Source: Acidiferrobacteraceae bacterium
GTDB taxonomy: Bacteria > Pseudomonadota > Gammaproteobacteria > Arenicellales > UBA868
Direction of reading: 5' to 3'
Length of the DNA: 12,409 bases
NCBI GenBank assembly: GCA_002713825.1
Contig: PAUU01000010.1
Span: 172,320 to 184,728 of the forward strand
Part shown: piece after piece, positions 1 through 7,361 of the stretch
Layout of the letters: each line of letters begins with the position of its first letter
How positions within the stretch are numbered: the stretch's first letter is position 1
Position numbers and translations under genes: made by a program
Notes under the pieces: model-generated
What the model saw: only the letters and a program-made list of their open reading frames with translations
What the model was told of the DNA's origin: nothing
The model's database searches: none

Positions 1-689
<689 letters not shown>

Positions 690-731
690 TCACCGGTTCT
701 GTTGCCCAGAACGCCCGGCCGGACTCCCTTT

Positions 732-1388
732 ATGCAGCATCCTGTTATCGCGCGTGAAGGCTGGACCCGCATCCTTATCGCGTTTGCCTTGGCCGGGCTG
801 GTTCACACGCTGGCGGGCCTGTGGATAGCACTACCTTTTTGGGTCGTCGCTTTGCTGGTGCTCCAGTTCTTTCGTGACCCGCCCCGGGCGATTCCAGACT
901 TACCTGGCGCGATCGTATCGCCGGCCCACGGACGGGTCGTTGCGATTCAACCCAGTGTGGATCCGTTTTCCGGCGAGCCCAGTACGCGCGTCAGCATCTT
1001 TATGAACATCTTCTCTGTTCATTCGAATCGAATTCCGATCGACGGCGAGATTGTTGACCGACATTATCATCAAGGCCAGTTTCTTAACGCAGAGCTGGAG
1101 AAGGCGTCCTCCCAGAATGAGCGTTGCGCTATCCAGATCAGGTCCAAACAAGGGTCGCTCGTCAGCTGTGTTCAGATTGCCGGCCTCGTAGCGCGCCGTA
1201 TTCTCACCTACGTGCAAGTAGGGGACGACGTAAGCCGCGGAGAGCGCTACGGATTTATCCGTTTCGGCTCAAGGGTTGATGTCTACCTGCCCCCGGATTC
1301 AGAAATTGTCGCGAAAGCTGGAAAGTGGGTGCTGTCCGGTACTGATATTATCGCCCGACTGAAAGAGAACTCGACTCAGCATGTCTAA
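732..1388 (+). CDS. psd: Phosphatidylserine decarboxylase proenzyme, short (PSD-A) type
   Basis: Membrane-associated enzyme that decarboxylates phosphatidylserine to phosphatidylethanolamine. It is made as a proenzyme that cleaves itself and turns a Ser into the pyruvoyl cofactor. From ATG 732 the protein has 218 residues, close to the usual length of the short form that is often paired with pssA. Residues about 14-46 form two hydrophobic segments. The cleavage site is the Gly179-Ser180 pair in RFGSRVD, and His97 in the VHSNRIP motif matches the catalytic His. The segment normally written SPADG reads SPAHG here, so His66 stands where the family's processing Asp is expected (see findings). A TTG at 702 would add ten residues, but ATG 732 gives a normal start. 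Neither has a clear Shine-Dalgarno. The 3' end overlaps pssA by 8 bases, which suggests translational coupling of two consecutive pathway enzymes. Confidence 0.93.
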   Translation: MQHPVIAREGWTRILIAFALAGLVHTLAGLWIALPFWVVALLVLQFFRDPPRAIPDLPGAIVSPAHGRVVAIQPSVDPFSGEPSTRVSIFMNIFSVHSNRIPIDGEIVDRHYHQGQFLNAELEKASSQNERCAIQIRSKQGSLVSCVQIAGLVARRILTYVQVGDDVSRGERYGFIRFGSRVDVYLPPDSEIVAKAGKWVLSGTDIIARLKENSTQHV

Positions 1389-2208
1389 GTTGAACAAGGT
1401 CACATCGTTTGACCAACACGAAAAGCGGCCCAAAGGAATCTACATCCTGCCGAATTTATTTACCACGGCCAGCCTGTTTGCGGCGTTCTACGCCATTATC
1501 CAGTCGACAGTGGGAAATTTTGGAAACGCTGCGGTCGCGGTCATTGTCGCAGCTGTGTTAGACATGCTCGATGGTCGTGTCGCGCGCATGACCAATACCG
1601 CGAGCGATTTTGGGAAGGAATATGATTCGTTGGTCGATTTGGTAGCATTCGGTCTGGCGCCCGCGTTGATTCTTTTTGAGTGGGGGTTACAGTCTCTTGG
1701 GAAGGCAGGGTGGCTCATCGCTTTTGCCTATGTCGCGACGACCGCCCTGCGTTTAGCCCGATTCAACACTCAGGAGAGCCCGAGCAAGCGTTATTTTCAG
1801 GGGTTGCCTTGCCCCGCCGCGGCGGTGCTGTTGGCTGCGGCAATATGGACTGCCGAGAGTTATGCCCTCACAGGTACGGCCTTCGCAGGGGCAGGTTTTG
1901 TCTTGATGGCCTTGCTCGCGTTTGCCATGGTGAGCGCGATGCCCTATCGAAGTTTCAAGGACCTTGATCTGAAGCACCGGGTCCCTTTTGTAGCGGTGCT
2001 CGCGTTGGTTATGGTATTTGTCCTTGTCTCCTTTGATCCGCCGGCAATTCTTCTTGTTATCTTTTCTGCGTATGCCGTCTCTGGCGCATTTGGTTGGGCT
2101 CTTCATAGAAGGGCGGGGCAAAGTGTATTCCAAAGTGCGGAAGACGAAGGGACAGATAATCCCACTGTCAAAAAACCTCAAGAGGCCGCGACGGGGCGTC
2201 CGGAGTGA
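1381..2208 (+). CDS. pssA: CDP-diacylglycerol--serine O-phosphatidyltransferase (PssA, integral-membrane type)
   Basis: Makes phosphatidylserine from CDP-diacylglycerol and serine in the inner membrane. This is the substrate of Psd, whose gene it overlaps. The 275-residue protein carries the complete CDP-alcohol phosphatidyltransferase signature: Asp61, Asp64, Gly65, Ala68, Arg69, Gly78, Asp82 and Asp86 (D-x2-D-G-x2-A-R-x8-G-x3-D-x3-D). These aspartates bind two divalent metals and the CDP group. Several hydrophobic segments follow (roughly residues 24-60, 86-120 and 138-240), as expected for a polytopic enzyme. The last 35 or so residues are a charged, hydrophilic, probably cytosolic tail. 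E. coli uses an unrelated soluble PssA of the phospholipase D family; this is the other type, widespread in bacteria. ATG 1381 is chosen because it lies inside the psd end. No terminator is evident after the stop. Confidence 0.95.
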   Translation: MSKLNKVTSFDQHEKRPKGIYILPNLFTTASLFAAFYAIIQSTVGNFGNAAVAVIVAAVLDMLDGRVARMTNTASDFGKEYDSLVDLVAFGLAPALILFEWGLQSLGKAGWLIAFAYVATTALRLARFNTQESPSKRYFQGLPCPAAAVLLAAAIWTAESYALTGTAFAGAGFVLMALLAFAMVSAMPYRSFKDLDLKHRVPFVAVLALVMVFVLVSFDPPAILLVIFSAYAVSGAFGWALHRRAGQSVFQSAEDEGTDNPTVKKPQEAATGRPE

Positions 2209-2229
2209 AGGCCAGTTTCAGAATAAGCT

Positions 2230-2258
2230 TTGCCAGTGCTTTGATCCAGCGCTATACT
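2230..2258 (+). promoter_or_regulatory. Predicted sigma70 promoter for leuA
   Basis: TTGCCA (2230-2235) and TATACT (2253-2258) each match consensus at five of six positions and are separated by exactly 17 bases. The 6-base discriminator 2259-2264 is followed by A2265, a favourable start nucleotide. Transcription is therefore predicted to begin at or within a base or two of 2265. The site lies just after pssA and would let leuA and downstream genes be expressed independently of ilvC-psd-pssA. Predicted from sequence only. Confidence 0.72.
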
Positions 2259-2264
2259 GCCTCC

Positions 2265-2378
2265 ATGAAGTCTCCTCTCTCCCGCTTTGATCCCCGCTTT
2301 GGTTCCTGCGCCAGCGAGCAATTTCTGACTGGATTGCTTTCTGACCTGTACGGCCTACTGCGCCCGCAGGCGCACTAA
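2265..2378 (+). CDS. Candidate leucine-rich leader peptide of leuA (37 aa)
   Basis: A short ORF starts with ATG at 2265 and ends in TAA at 2376-2378. Seven of its 37 codons are Leu (codons 5, 21, 24, 25, 28, 31, 32), and six of the twelve codons 21-32 are Leu, in two adjacent pairs and with mixed codons including the usually rare CTA. It lies between a predicted promoter and leuA, where amino-acid leader peptides that sense charged tRNA-Leu are found. No Shine-Dalgarno precedes it, but the predicted transcription start coincides with its ATG, so it may be read from a leaderless mRNA. The second half overlaps a GC-rich hairpin. I cannot point to a convincing intrinsic terminator with a U-run before leuA. 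A chance ORF remains possible, since Leu is common and the frame is short. Confidence 0.45.
   Translation: MKSPLSRFDPRFGSCASEQFLTGLLSDLYGLLRPQAH
2305..2374 (+). promoter_or_regulatory. Alternative RNA hairpins in the leuA leader
   Basis: TGCGCC (2359-2364), loop CGCA and GGCGCA (2369-2374) form a perfect 6-bp GC-rich hairpin that begins directly after the Leu-codon cluster. An identical TGCGCC at 2307-2312 can pair with the same GGCGCA, and CCTGCG (2305-2310) pairs with CGCAGG (2365-2370). Two mutually exclusive folds can therefore be drawn, as in attenuators. Further down, AGCCT (2412-2416) and AGGCT (2446-2450), followed by TTTGATTT, make only a weak terminator candidate. Hand-drawn; stability was not computed. 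Confidence 0.35.
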
Positions 2379-2470
2379 ACTTACCTCCCTCACATCCCCG
2401 AACCCATCCTCAGCCTCCTTGCCAGGGACGCTCAGGAAACCTTTCAGGCTTTGATTTGTGGAGAACCAAC

Positions 2471-4018
2471 ATGAACGACCGCCTATATATTTTTGATACT
2501 ACTTTGCGCGACGGTGAGCAGAGCCCCGGAGCCTCAATGACGGCCGCGGAGAAAATCCGTATTGCGCGGCAACTCGAAAAACTCAAGGTCGATATTATTG
2601 AAGCGGGATTTCCCGCAGCCAGCCCGGGTGACTCGGACGCGGTCAAGATGGTTGCCAAAGAGATTCGAGAGAGTCGGATCTGCGGATTGGCAAGGGCAAA
2701 TCCCCGTGACGTTGAGAAAGCCGCTGAGGCAGTCAAGGCGGCGAATGCACCCAGAATTCACACCTTTATTGCCACTTCCCCGATACATATGAAGGCCAAA
2801 CTCCGGATGTCGCCGGAGGACGTTCTGGAGAAGGCAGTGCAGGCTGTTCGCCAGGCTAGAGGTGCCGTGGATGACGTCGAGTTTTCGGCGGAGGATGCGG
2901 GCCGATCCGATGAGGATTTTCTCTGCAGAGTGTTTGAAGCCGTGATCGACGCCGGCGCCCGAACGGTCAATATTCCTGACACGGTCGGTTATACGATGCC
3001 TCATCAATTCGGTGATCTATTCACCCGGCTGATGGAGCGCATACCAAACTCAGATAAAGCTGTCTTCTCCGTGCATTGTCACAATGATCTCGGTGTCGCG
3101 GTTGCCAACTCCCTTGCTGCGGTTCAAGGCGGCGCGCGACAGGTAGAGTGCACCATTAATGGACTCGGCGAGCGGGCGGGAAATGCCTCTCTCGAGGAGG
3201 TTGTCATGGCGGTGAGAACTCGTCAGGACGTCTTCTCCTGCGACACGGTGATTGATACCACACAGATCCTTCCCGCGAGCCGGATGGTGTCGAGCATCAC
3301 GGGTTTCCCGGTTCAGCCCAATAAGGCCATCGTCGGGGCCAATGCATTCGCGCATGAAGCCGGCATCCACCAGGATGGTGTTCTGAAACAACGGGATACC
3401 TATGAGATTATGCGGGCTGAGGACGTGGGTTGGTCAGCAAATCAGATCGTGCTTGGCAAGCACTCAGGCAGAACCGCGTTTCGGAACCGGATGTCGGCGC
3501 TGGACATCGAGTTTGAGAGTGATGCCGAACTCAACGCAGCTTTTGGCCGATTTAAGGAGCTTGCGGATAAGAAGCACGATATCTTTGATGATGACCTGCA
3601 GATTTTGGCTGGAGAAGGCGCCGCGCCGCAGGAGCCAGAAGCTATCCGATTTGTCGGGCTGAAAACGACCTCCGAGACGGGTGGGGTGCCCGTTGCGGAA
3701 CTGTCCCTGGAATATGACGGTGAGGCCCGCTCTAGCCGGGCTGAAGGGGATGGGCTGGTCGACGCGGCATTCAAGGCGGTTGAGGCGGTCGTGCCGGGAG
3801 CGCGAAATCTGGTCTTATATTCGGTCAACGCAATCACGGCCGGGTCTGATTCCCAAGGTGAGGTGAGCGTCAGGCTCCAGGAGGATGGCCGTATCGTGAA
3901 CGGACAGGGCGCTGATACCGACATTGTCGTGGCATCGGTCAAGGCCTACATCAATGGAGTGAACAAACTTCAGGTCAGCCCCCAGCGTTTCAATCCGCAG
4001 AGCGGCGAGACCATCTAA
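2471..4018 (+). CDS. leuA: 2-isopropylmalate synthase
   Basis: First committed enzyme of leucine synthesis. It condenses acetyl-CoA with 2-oxoisovalerate in the cytosol. The 515-residue protein is close to the E. coli length (523). An N-terminal HMGL-like TIM barrel carries [13 protein letters not shown] (residues 8-20), GFPAASPGD (46-54), VHCHNDLG (201-208) and NGLGERAGN (230-238). Asp14, His202, His204 and Asn238 fall at the same numbers as the metal ligands of E. coli LeuA. A linker and a C-terminal regulatory domain from about residue 390 follow, the domain that binds leucine for feedback inhibition. ATG 2471 is preceded by GGAGAA (2460-2465) with 5-base spacing; an in-frame TTG at 2456 is rejected. 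ilvC lies nearby, but psd-pssA and a new promoter intervene. The uracil-DNA glycosylase gene follows after 8 bases. Confidence 0.97.
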   Translation: MNDRLYIFDTTLRDGEQSPGASMTAAEKIRIARQLEKLKVDIIEAGFPAASPGDSDAVKMVAKEIRESRICGLARANPRDVEKAAEAVKAANAPRIHTFIATSPIHMKAKLRMSPEDVLEKAVQAVRQARGAVDDVEFSAEDAGRSDEDFLCRVFEAVIDAGARTVNIPDTVGYTMPHQFGDLFTRLMERIPNSDKAVFSVHCHNDLGVAVANSLAAVQGGARQVECTINGLGERAGNASLEEVVMAVRTRQDVFSCDTVIDTTQILPASRMVSSITGFPVQPNKAIVGANAFAHEAGIHQDGVLKQRDTYEIMRAEDVGWSANQIVLGKHSGRTAFRNRMSALDIEFESDAELNAAFGRFKELADKKHDIFDDDLQILAGEGAAPQEPEAIRFVGLKTTSETGGVPVAELSLEYDGEARSSRAEGDGLVDAAFKAVEAVVPGARNLVLYSVNAITAGSDSQGEVSVRLQEDGRIVNGQGADTDIVVASVKAYINGVNKLQVSPQRFNPQSGETI

Positions 4019-4026
4019 ATCGTCCG

Positions 4027-4704
4027 ATGGATCGCTATGGACCTTATCTTCGGGAGATGGGGCTGGTCCGATGGCGTTTTGGTTCACAACACCCCGACAT
4101 GGCTGGGCTTCGGTCGGATAGGGAGACTCTCTTTCGAGACGAGGGTGCGAATGCAGGGAGGCTCACTGCTCTCGCCCGAGAAGCCGATCGGTGTGAGCGC
4201 TGTGAACTCCATCGAACACGCACCAAGGTCGTATTTGGGTCGGGGAGTTTGGCCGTAAGCTGGCTTTTCGTCGGAGAAGCGCCCGGCGCAGAGGAGGACA
4301 AGCAGGGACTCCCATTCGTCGGCAGAGCGGGCGCTCTGTTGCGGTCGATGCTCATTAGCATCGGCCTGTCGCGAGAAGACGTCTATATTGCAAATGTGCT
4401 CAAGTGTCGGCCCCCAAGCAATCGGGACCCCCTCGGACAAGAGGTCCGCGAGTGTAGCCCTTTTCTTCACAGACAGATCGATCTGGTGCAGCCAGAAATC
4501 ATCGTAGCCATGGGGCGTTTCGCAGCCCAGGTACTGCTCGATTCCAATGAGAGCCTAGGACAACTTCGCGGGCGTCCGCACAACTTTGGCGAGACCCTGA
4601 TTCCTTTGGTCGTCACCTATCATCCGGCCTATCTTCTTCGCTCGCCGACCGCAAAGAGCAATACATGGGAAGATCTGTTGTTGGCCCGCTCCGTATTGGC
4701 CTAG
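4027..4704 (+). CDS. Uracil-DNA glycosylase, family 4 (Fe-S type)
   Basis: Removes uracil from DNA, starting base-excision repair. The 225-residue protein has the family 4 pattern. Four cysteines suited to a 4Fe-4S cluster are Cys56 and Cys59 (CERC), Cys127 (LKCRPP) and Cys143. The uracil-binding and catalytic loop is GEAPGAEED (83-91), followed by LPFVGRAG. The C-terminal loop is YHPAYLL with His199. The long KRRIH-type insertion of UdgX is absent. Residues 1-50 are an N-terminal extension beginning with a YLREMG motif, of a kind I recall from gammaproteobacterial members that were once labelled as a phage polymerase-related domain. ATG 4027 lies 8 bases after leuA, so it is probably co-transcribed. 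The rimI start is 18 bases downstream. Family 4 enzymes are best known from thermophiles but also occur widely in mesophilic bacteria. Confidence 0.93.
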   Translation: MDRYGPYLREMGLVRWRFGSQHPDMAGLRSDRETLFRDEGANAGRLTALAREADRCERCELHRTRTKVVFGSGSLAVSWLFVGEAPGAEEDKQGLPFVGRAGALLRSMLISIGLSREDVYIANVLKCRPPSNRDPLGQEVRECSPFLHRQIDLVQPEIIVAMGRFAAQVLLDSNESLGQLRGRPHNFGETLIPLVVTYHPAYLLRSPTAKSNTWEDLLLARSVLA

Positions 4705-4722
4705 GCGCAGGGAGCGTCTCTG

Positions 4723-5166
4723 ATGCAGGGCGGGGCACGGATCGTCCGGATGCAGGAAGCCGACATTGATACCGTCGCCACTCTGGAAGGGGAAGTCTCA
4801 CCGGCGCCCTGGAGTTCCGGAATTTTTAGGGACTGTCTTCGTGCTGAGTATGAGTGCTGGGTGGTACACGCCGAGAAGGTCTTTGGATACGTCATTTTTT
4901 CACTCGGGCCAGGGGAGGCGCATCTTTTGAACATCGCTATTTCGCCCGCTCGTCAACGCCGAGGGTTTGGTCGACAACTTCTCGCGAAGGTGGCGAGCAT
5001 CGCCAGAGTGCAGGGCATGCAGCGTATTTTGCTTGAGGTGCGGCCCAGCAATCTGCGGGCCCGGGCGATCTACGAAAGAGCAGGGTTTGAATTCCTCAGT
5101 CTGCGCGAAAAGTACTATGGCCCACCAAATAAAGAGGATGCACTGGTCTATACGCTTTCACTCTGA
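4723..5166 (+). CDS. rimI: Ribosomal protein S18-alanine N-acetyltransferase (RimI)
   Basis: GNAT-fold enzyme that in E. coli and Salmonella acetylates the N-terminal Ala of ribosomal protein S18. The 147-residue protein matches RimI length (about 148). The acetyl-CoA pyrophosphate loop is RQRRGFG (77-83). LEVRPSN (104-110) contains Glu105, equivalent to the general base, and Tyr131-Tyr132 precede a PPNKEDA stretch like the RimI C-terminus. The SPAPWS segment near residue 26 is also typical. AGGGAG (4709-4714) lies 8 bases before ATG 4723. It follows the glycosylase closely, a pairing I recall in other gammaproteobacteria, while tsaB, another common neighbour, is absent. The S18 encoded at 9989 begins Met-Asn, not Met-Ala, so its natural substrate here is open (see findings). 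A broader N-terminal acetyltransferase role is possible. Confidence 0.88.
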   Translation: MQGGARIVRMQEADIDTVATLEGEVSPAPWSSGIFRDCLRAEYECWVVHAEKVFGYVIFSLGPGEAHLLNIAISPARQRRGFGRQLLAKVASIARVQGMQRILLEVRPSNLRARAIYERAGFEFLSLREKYYGPPNKEDALVYTLSL

Positions 5167-5259
5167 GATGCCCGAGGAATGGGTTGAGCCATTGGCAGGG
5201 TAAAATAGGGGACATGCGACATAAGCGACACAGGATAGAGTCTTGAAGATCAAGAGGCT

Positions 5260-5289
5260 TTGGGTTGCCGGAGTCACGGAACGACCCAA
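5260..5289 (+). other. Small inverted repeat before the methyltransferase gene
   Basis: The 160 bases between rimI and ATG 5327 hold no gene I can support. TTGGGT (5260-5265) pairs perfectly with ACCCAA (5284-5289), and inside it CCG (5268-5270) can pair with CGG (5277-5279). No T-tract follows, so it is not a standard terminator. TAAAAT at 5201-5206 resembles a -10 box but has no properly spaced -35. Confidence 0.3.
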
Positions 5290-5326
5290 GAGGGCTTCTT
5301 CTCTTGCCGTTGATGCTGGGGAAGAG

Positions 5327-6073
5327 ATGACGCGCTGGTTTGAAACGCCCCTGGGCAAAACGCTTGCTCAGCTCACGTCGGACTCCGTCTCGCGACTCGT
5401 ACCCCCCGGCTACTATCGCACCGGATTTCAGGAGGGACCCGCCCGCGTCGATCTTCTGCAACGAACGGAGCAGTCGGTTTCTGAGATTCTCCCTGGACAG
5501 TCCCGAGCTTTATTGGATCGGGAGCTCGCCGTGAGATGCCGCCCGGAGCAACTGCCGTTTGGTCCGAGGTCTATAGATTTGCTGGCGATTCCGTTTGTGC
5601 TCGAATTCTCGGCTGACCCCCACGCGGTCCTTCGGGAAGCGTACAGTGTTCTGGCCCCCGAGGGATGCCTGATAATCTGTGGATTCAATCGTTGGAGTGT
5701 GTGGGGACTTCGGCGGTTCCTAAAGAGAGGTGTCCGCCGGGCTCCGTGGAATGGACGGTTTCTTTCCATTCATCAGGTACAGGATTGGACCCGGCTGCTG
5801 GGGCTTGAATTGACCTCGGCAGAGTCAGTGTTCTATCGCCCCCCGGTCGGTCAGGCAGGATTGCTCGAACGGCTGAATTTCCTTGAGGCAGCAGGAGATC
5901 GTTGGTGGCCTTTGTTTTCGGGGGCGTACGTTGTCGTCGTCAAAAAAAGGGCATTCGGTCAGCCAAACGTGTTCGAGCCGGTTTCTGGGGCTCGTCGGCG
6001 CCCACAGAAACCCCTCGTCTCAGCGCTTCCGAAACACGCCGCCAAGGGAAGACTCACGGTGGTTCGAGAATGA
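5327..6073 (+). CDS. YafS-like SAM-dependent methyltransferase (Methyltransf_11 type), substrate unknown
   Basis: A 248-residue class I methyltransferase-like protein. The diagnostic block is residues 76-130: an LPF..SIDLLAIP strand, EFSADPHAVLREAYSVLAPEGCL, then GFNRWSVWGLRR (119-130). This is close to the FNPWSLWGLRR signature of the E. coli YafS family, and yafS also neighbours rnhA and dnaQ in E. coli. The N-terminus (WFETPLGKTL) fits too. The glycine-rich SAM motif I is hard to see: residues 28-44 show only Gly28, Gly33 and Gly37. I believe this motif is weak across the family. ATG 5327 is preceded by GGGGA (5318-5322). A TTG at 5243 would add 28 residues that do not look like the family. 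The last 35 residues are basic and poorly conserved. The stop overlaps the rnhA start as ATGA. No biochemical function can be assigned. Confidence 0.8.
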   Translation: MTRWFETPLGKTLAQLTSDSVSRLVPPGYYRTGFQEGPARVDLLQRTEQSVSEILPGQSRALLDRELAVRCRPEQLPFGPRSIDLLAIPFVLEFSADPHAVLREAYSVLAPEGCLIICGFNRWSVWGLRRFLKRGVRRAPWNGRFLSIHQVQDWTRLLGLELTSAESVFYRPPVGQAGLLERLNFLEAAGDRWWPLFSGAYVVVVKKRAFGQPNVFEPVSGARRRPQKPLVSALPKHAAKGRLTVVRE

Positions 6074-6522
6074 CGGGAAAGAGAGATATCGTGACGGTGT
6101 TTCCTGATGGGGCTTGTCGGGGCAATCCCGGGCCAGGAGGCTGGGGTGTGCTCATTTCCCACGATGGTGTCGACAAGGAGTTATTCGGTTCCGAGGCCCA
6201 GACCACTAACAATCGCATGGAGTTGCTGGCGGCGATCCATGGTCTTCGGGCCACCGAATCTGGTGCAACCGTCTCCGTTTATACGGATTCTCAATATGTC
6301 CGGAACGGTGTTACCCAGTGGATGGTTAACTGGAAAAAGAATGGATGGAAAACCGCAGCCCGAAAACCGGTGAAGAATCAGGACTTATGGCAACAGTTGG
6401 ACGAGGTTGCTGGGGCGCGAGCGGTTGAATGGTATTGGGTTCGTGGCCATAGTGGACATCCGGGAAACGAAAGAGCGGATGCGTTGGCCAATCACGCGAT
6501 CGATCGGCTGCTGACAGGTTAG
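6070..6522 (+). CDS. rnhA: Ribonuclease HI
   Basis: Cleaves the RNA strand of RNA-DNA hybrids, removing R-loops and primer remnants. The 150-residue protein matches E. coli RNase HI (155). All four active-site acidic residues are present: Asp13 (FPDGACRGNPG), Glu51 (NNRMELLA), Asp73 (YTDSQYV) and Asp137 (NERADALA), plus His127 in the VRGHSGH loop. The basic handle WKKNGWKTAARKPVKN (residues 88-103) that grips the hybrid is also there. ATG 6070 overlaps the TGA of the preceding methyltransferase gene, so translation is probably coupled, and no clear Shine-Dalgarno is seen. The open frame extends upstream to 5902, but that part overlaps the methyltransferase and does not resemble RNase H. dnaQ follows in the same direction, unlike in E. 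coli where rnhA and dnaQ diverge. Confidence 0.97.
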   Translation: MTGKRDIVTVFPDGACRGNPGPGGWGVLISHDGVDKELFGSEAQTTNNRMELLAAIHGLRATESGATVSVYTDSQYVRNGVTQWMVNWKKNGWKTAARKPVKNQDLWQQLDEVAGARAVEWYWVRGHSGHPGNERADALANHAIDRLLTG

Positions 6523-6544
6523 TTGGGCAACAAGGAGAAAAGAT

Positions 6545-7237
6545 ATGGATCTGGTCGTTCTCGATACTGAAACGACGGGACTGGAAGTGTCCGAGGGTCA
6601 CCGAGTTATCGAACTGGGTTGCGTGCTCTTGTCAAACCGCAAACATACCGAGACGCGATTTCATCACTACATCAACCCGGGAAGAGCGATCGACTCAGAG
6701 GCGCAGGAGGTGCATGGGATAAGCGAAGCATTCCTCGAAGGTAAGCCCACTTTTTCAGAAATCATGGGCGAGTTTTTGACTTTCGTGGAGGGGACAGAGT
6801 TGGTTATCCATAATGCCCCGTTTGATCTGGGGTTTTTGAATCGGGAGTTGGAGATTGCCGGTAACTCGCTGCGTCTGGAAGAGGTGTGCGAGGTGACCGA
6901 TTCGCTGGTCCTGGCGAGGCAGATGCATCCAGGGCAGAGGAACAGTCTGGATGCGTTATGTAGACGGTACGAAGTGGATAACAGCGGACGGGAACTCCAT
7001 GGGGCGTTGCTTGATGCAGAGATCCTGGCGGACGTCTATTTGGCAATGACCGGGGGCCAGACAGCCCTTGCGCTTGAAGGCGCGACCGAACTGAGCAAGA
7101 GCGCGGACTCCGGGAATACTCGCTTTACTGCCGATGTTAAATTCCCCGTTATTAGGGCTGATAAAAAAGAACTTAAAGAGCACCAGCGTTGGTTGGATCT
7201 GCTGGGACCTGATACACCCTGGCACGGGACGAATTAA
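6545..7237 (+). CDS. dnaQ: DNA polymerase III epsilon subunit (3'-5' proofreading exonuclease)
   Basis: Proofreading subunit of the replicative polymerase core. The 230-residue DEDDh exonuclease has Exo I DTETTG (Asp7, Glu9), Exo II HNAPFD (Asp94) and Exo III HGALLDAE (His152, Asp157). The catalytic five of the family are all present. Residues 1-170 are the exonuclease domain. The C-terminal 60 residues, with EHQRWLDLL near 207-215, correspond to the segment that tethers epsilon to the alpha subunit. AAGGAG (6532-6537) lies 7 bases before ATG 6545, a strong ribosome site. It follows rnhA by 22 bases and is likely co-transcribed with it. The E. coli protein is 243 residues, so this one is complete. 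A strong hairpin lies downstream. Confidence 0.96.
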   Translation: MDLVVLDTETTGLEVSEGHRVIELGCVLLSNRKHTETRFHHYINPGRAIDSEAQEVHGISEAFLEGKPTFSEIMGEFLTFVEGTELVIHNAPFDLGFLNRELEIAGNSLRLEEVCEVTDSLVLARQMHPGQRNSLDALCRRYEVDNSGRELHGALLDAEILADVYLAMTGGQTALALEGATELSKSADSGNTRFTADVKFPVIRADKKELKEHQRWLDLLGPDTPWHGTN

Positions 7238-7259
7238 GCGAAAAACGAATCAAAGCATT

Positions 7260-7305
7260 AGGGCGGCCTGACTCCGAAGATCCTCCCCAAAGAGGAAGGC
7301 GCCCT
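7260..7305 (+). other. Hairpin between dnaQ and acs (possible terminator or acs leader structure)
   Basis: AGGGCGGCCT (7260-7269) pairs with AGGCGCCCT (7297-7305), giving nine pairs with one bulged G. Inside it TCCTC (7281-7285) pairs with GAGGA (7292-7296) around a 6-base loop, stacking directly on the outer 3' arm. An 11-base one-sided bulge (7270-7280) remains on the 5' side. No run of T follows, so it is a poor intrinsic terminator by the usual rule. It may stabilise the dnaQ mRNA end or act in the acs leader. The remaining bases of the 124-base gap show no convincing promoter. Confidence 0.5.
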
Positions 7306-7361
7306 GAACTTAAACTGTTTCCCTCTAATTTGACGTACAACAGGTACTCACAGGAGTTCCC

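Noticed and set aside
1753..2181. Long - strand open frame (142 codons) opposite pssA
   Set aside because: Its composition (many Lys, Arg, His) is what the complement of hydrophobic membrane-protein codons gives. pssA is clearly the real gene.
2281..2301. CCCGCTTTG direct repeat (2281-2289 and 2293-2301) as a possible operator
   Set aside because: The 12-base period is in frame with the leader ORF and encodes a repeated Arg-Phe. Two copies are too few to argue for a binding site.
3442..3942. 166-codon - strand open frame opposite leuA
   Set aside because: Ser/Ala/Pro-rich shadow of a well-conserved leuA, with no recognisable domain.
4027..4704. UdgX-type (covalent uracil-binding) assignment for the glycosylase
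   Set aside because: The basic insertion loop with the key His after the GEAPG motif is absent; the protein fits plain family 4.
5184..5206. TTGAGC and TAAAAT as a promoter for the methyltransferase gene
   Set aside because: The spacer is only 11 bases, too short for sigma70, and no alternative -35 is present for TAAAAT.
5902..6069. Upstream extension of the rnhA frame by 56 codons
   Set aside because: It lies wholly inside the methyltransferase gene, has no RNase H likeness, and ATG 6070 gives the expected length.
7220..7240. TGGCAC followed by a T-containing stretch as a possible sigma54 promoter for acs
   Set aside because: The -12 GC element is missing at the required spacing.
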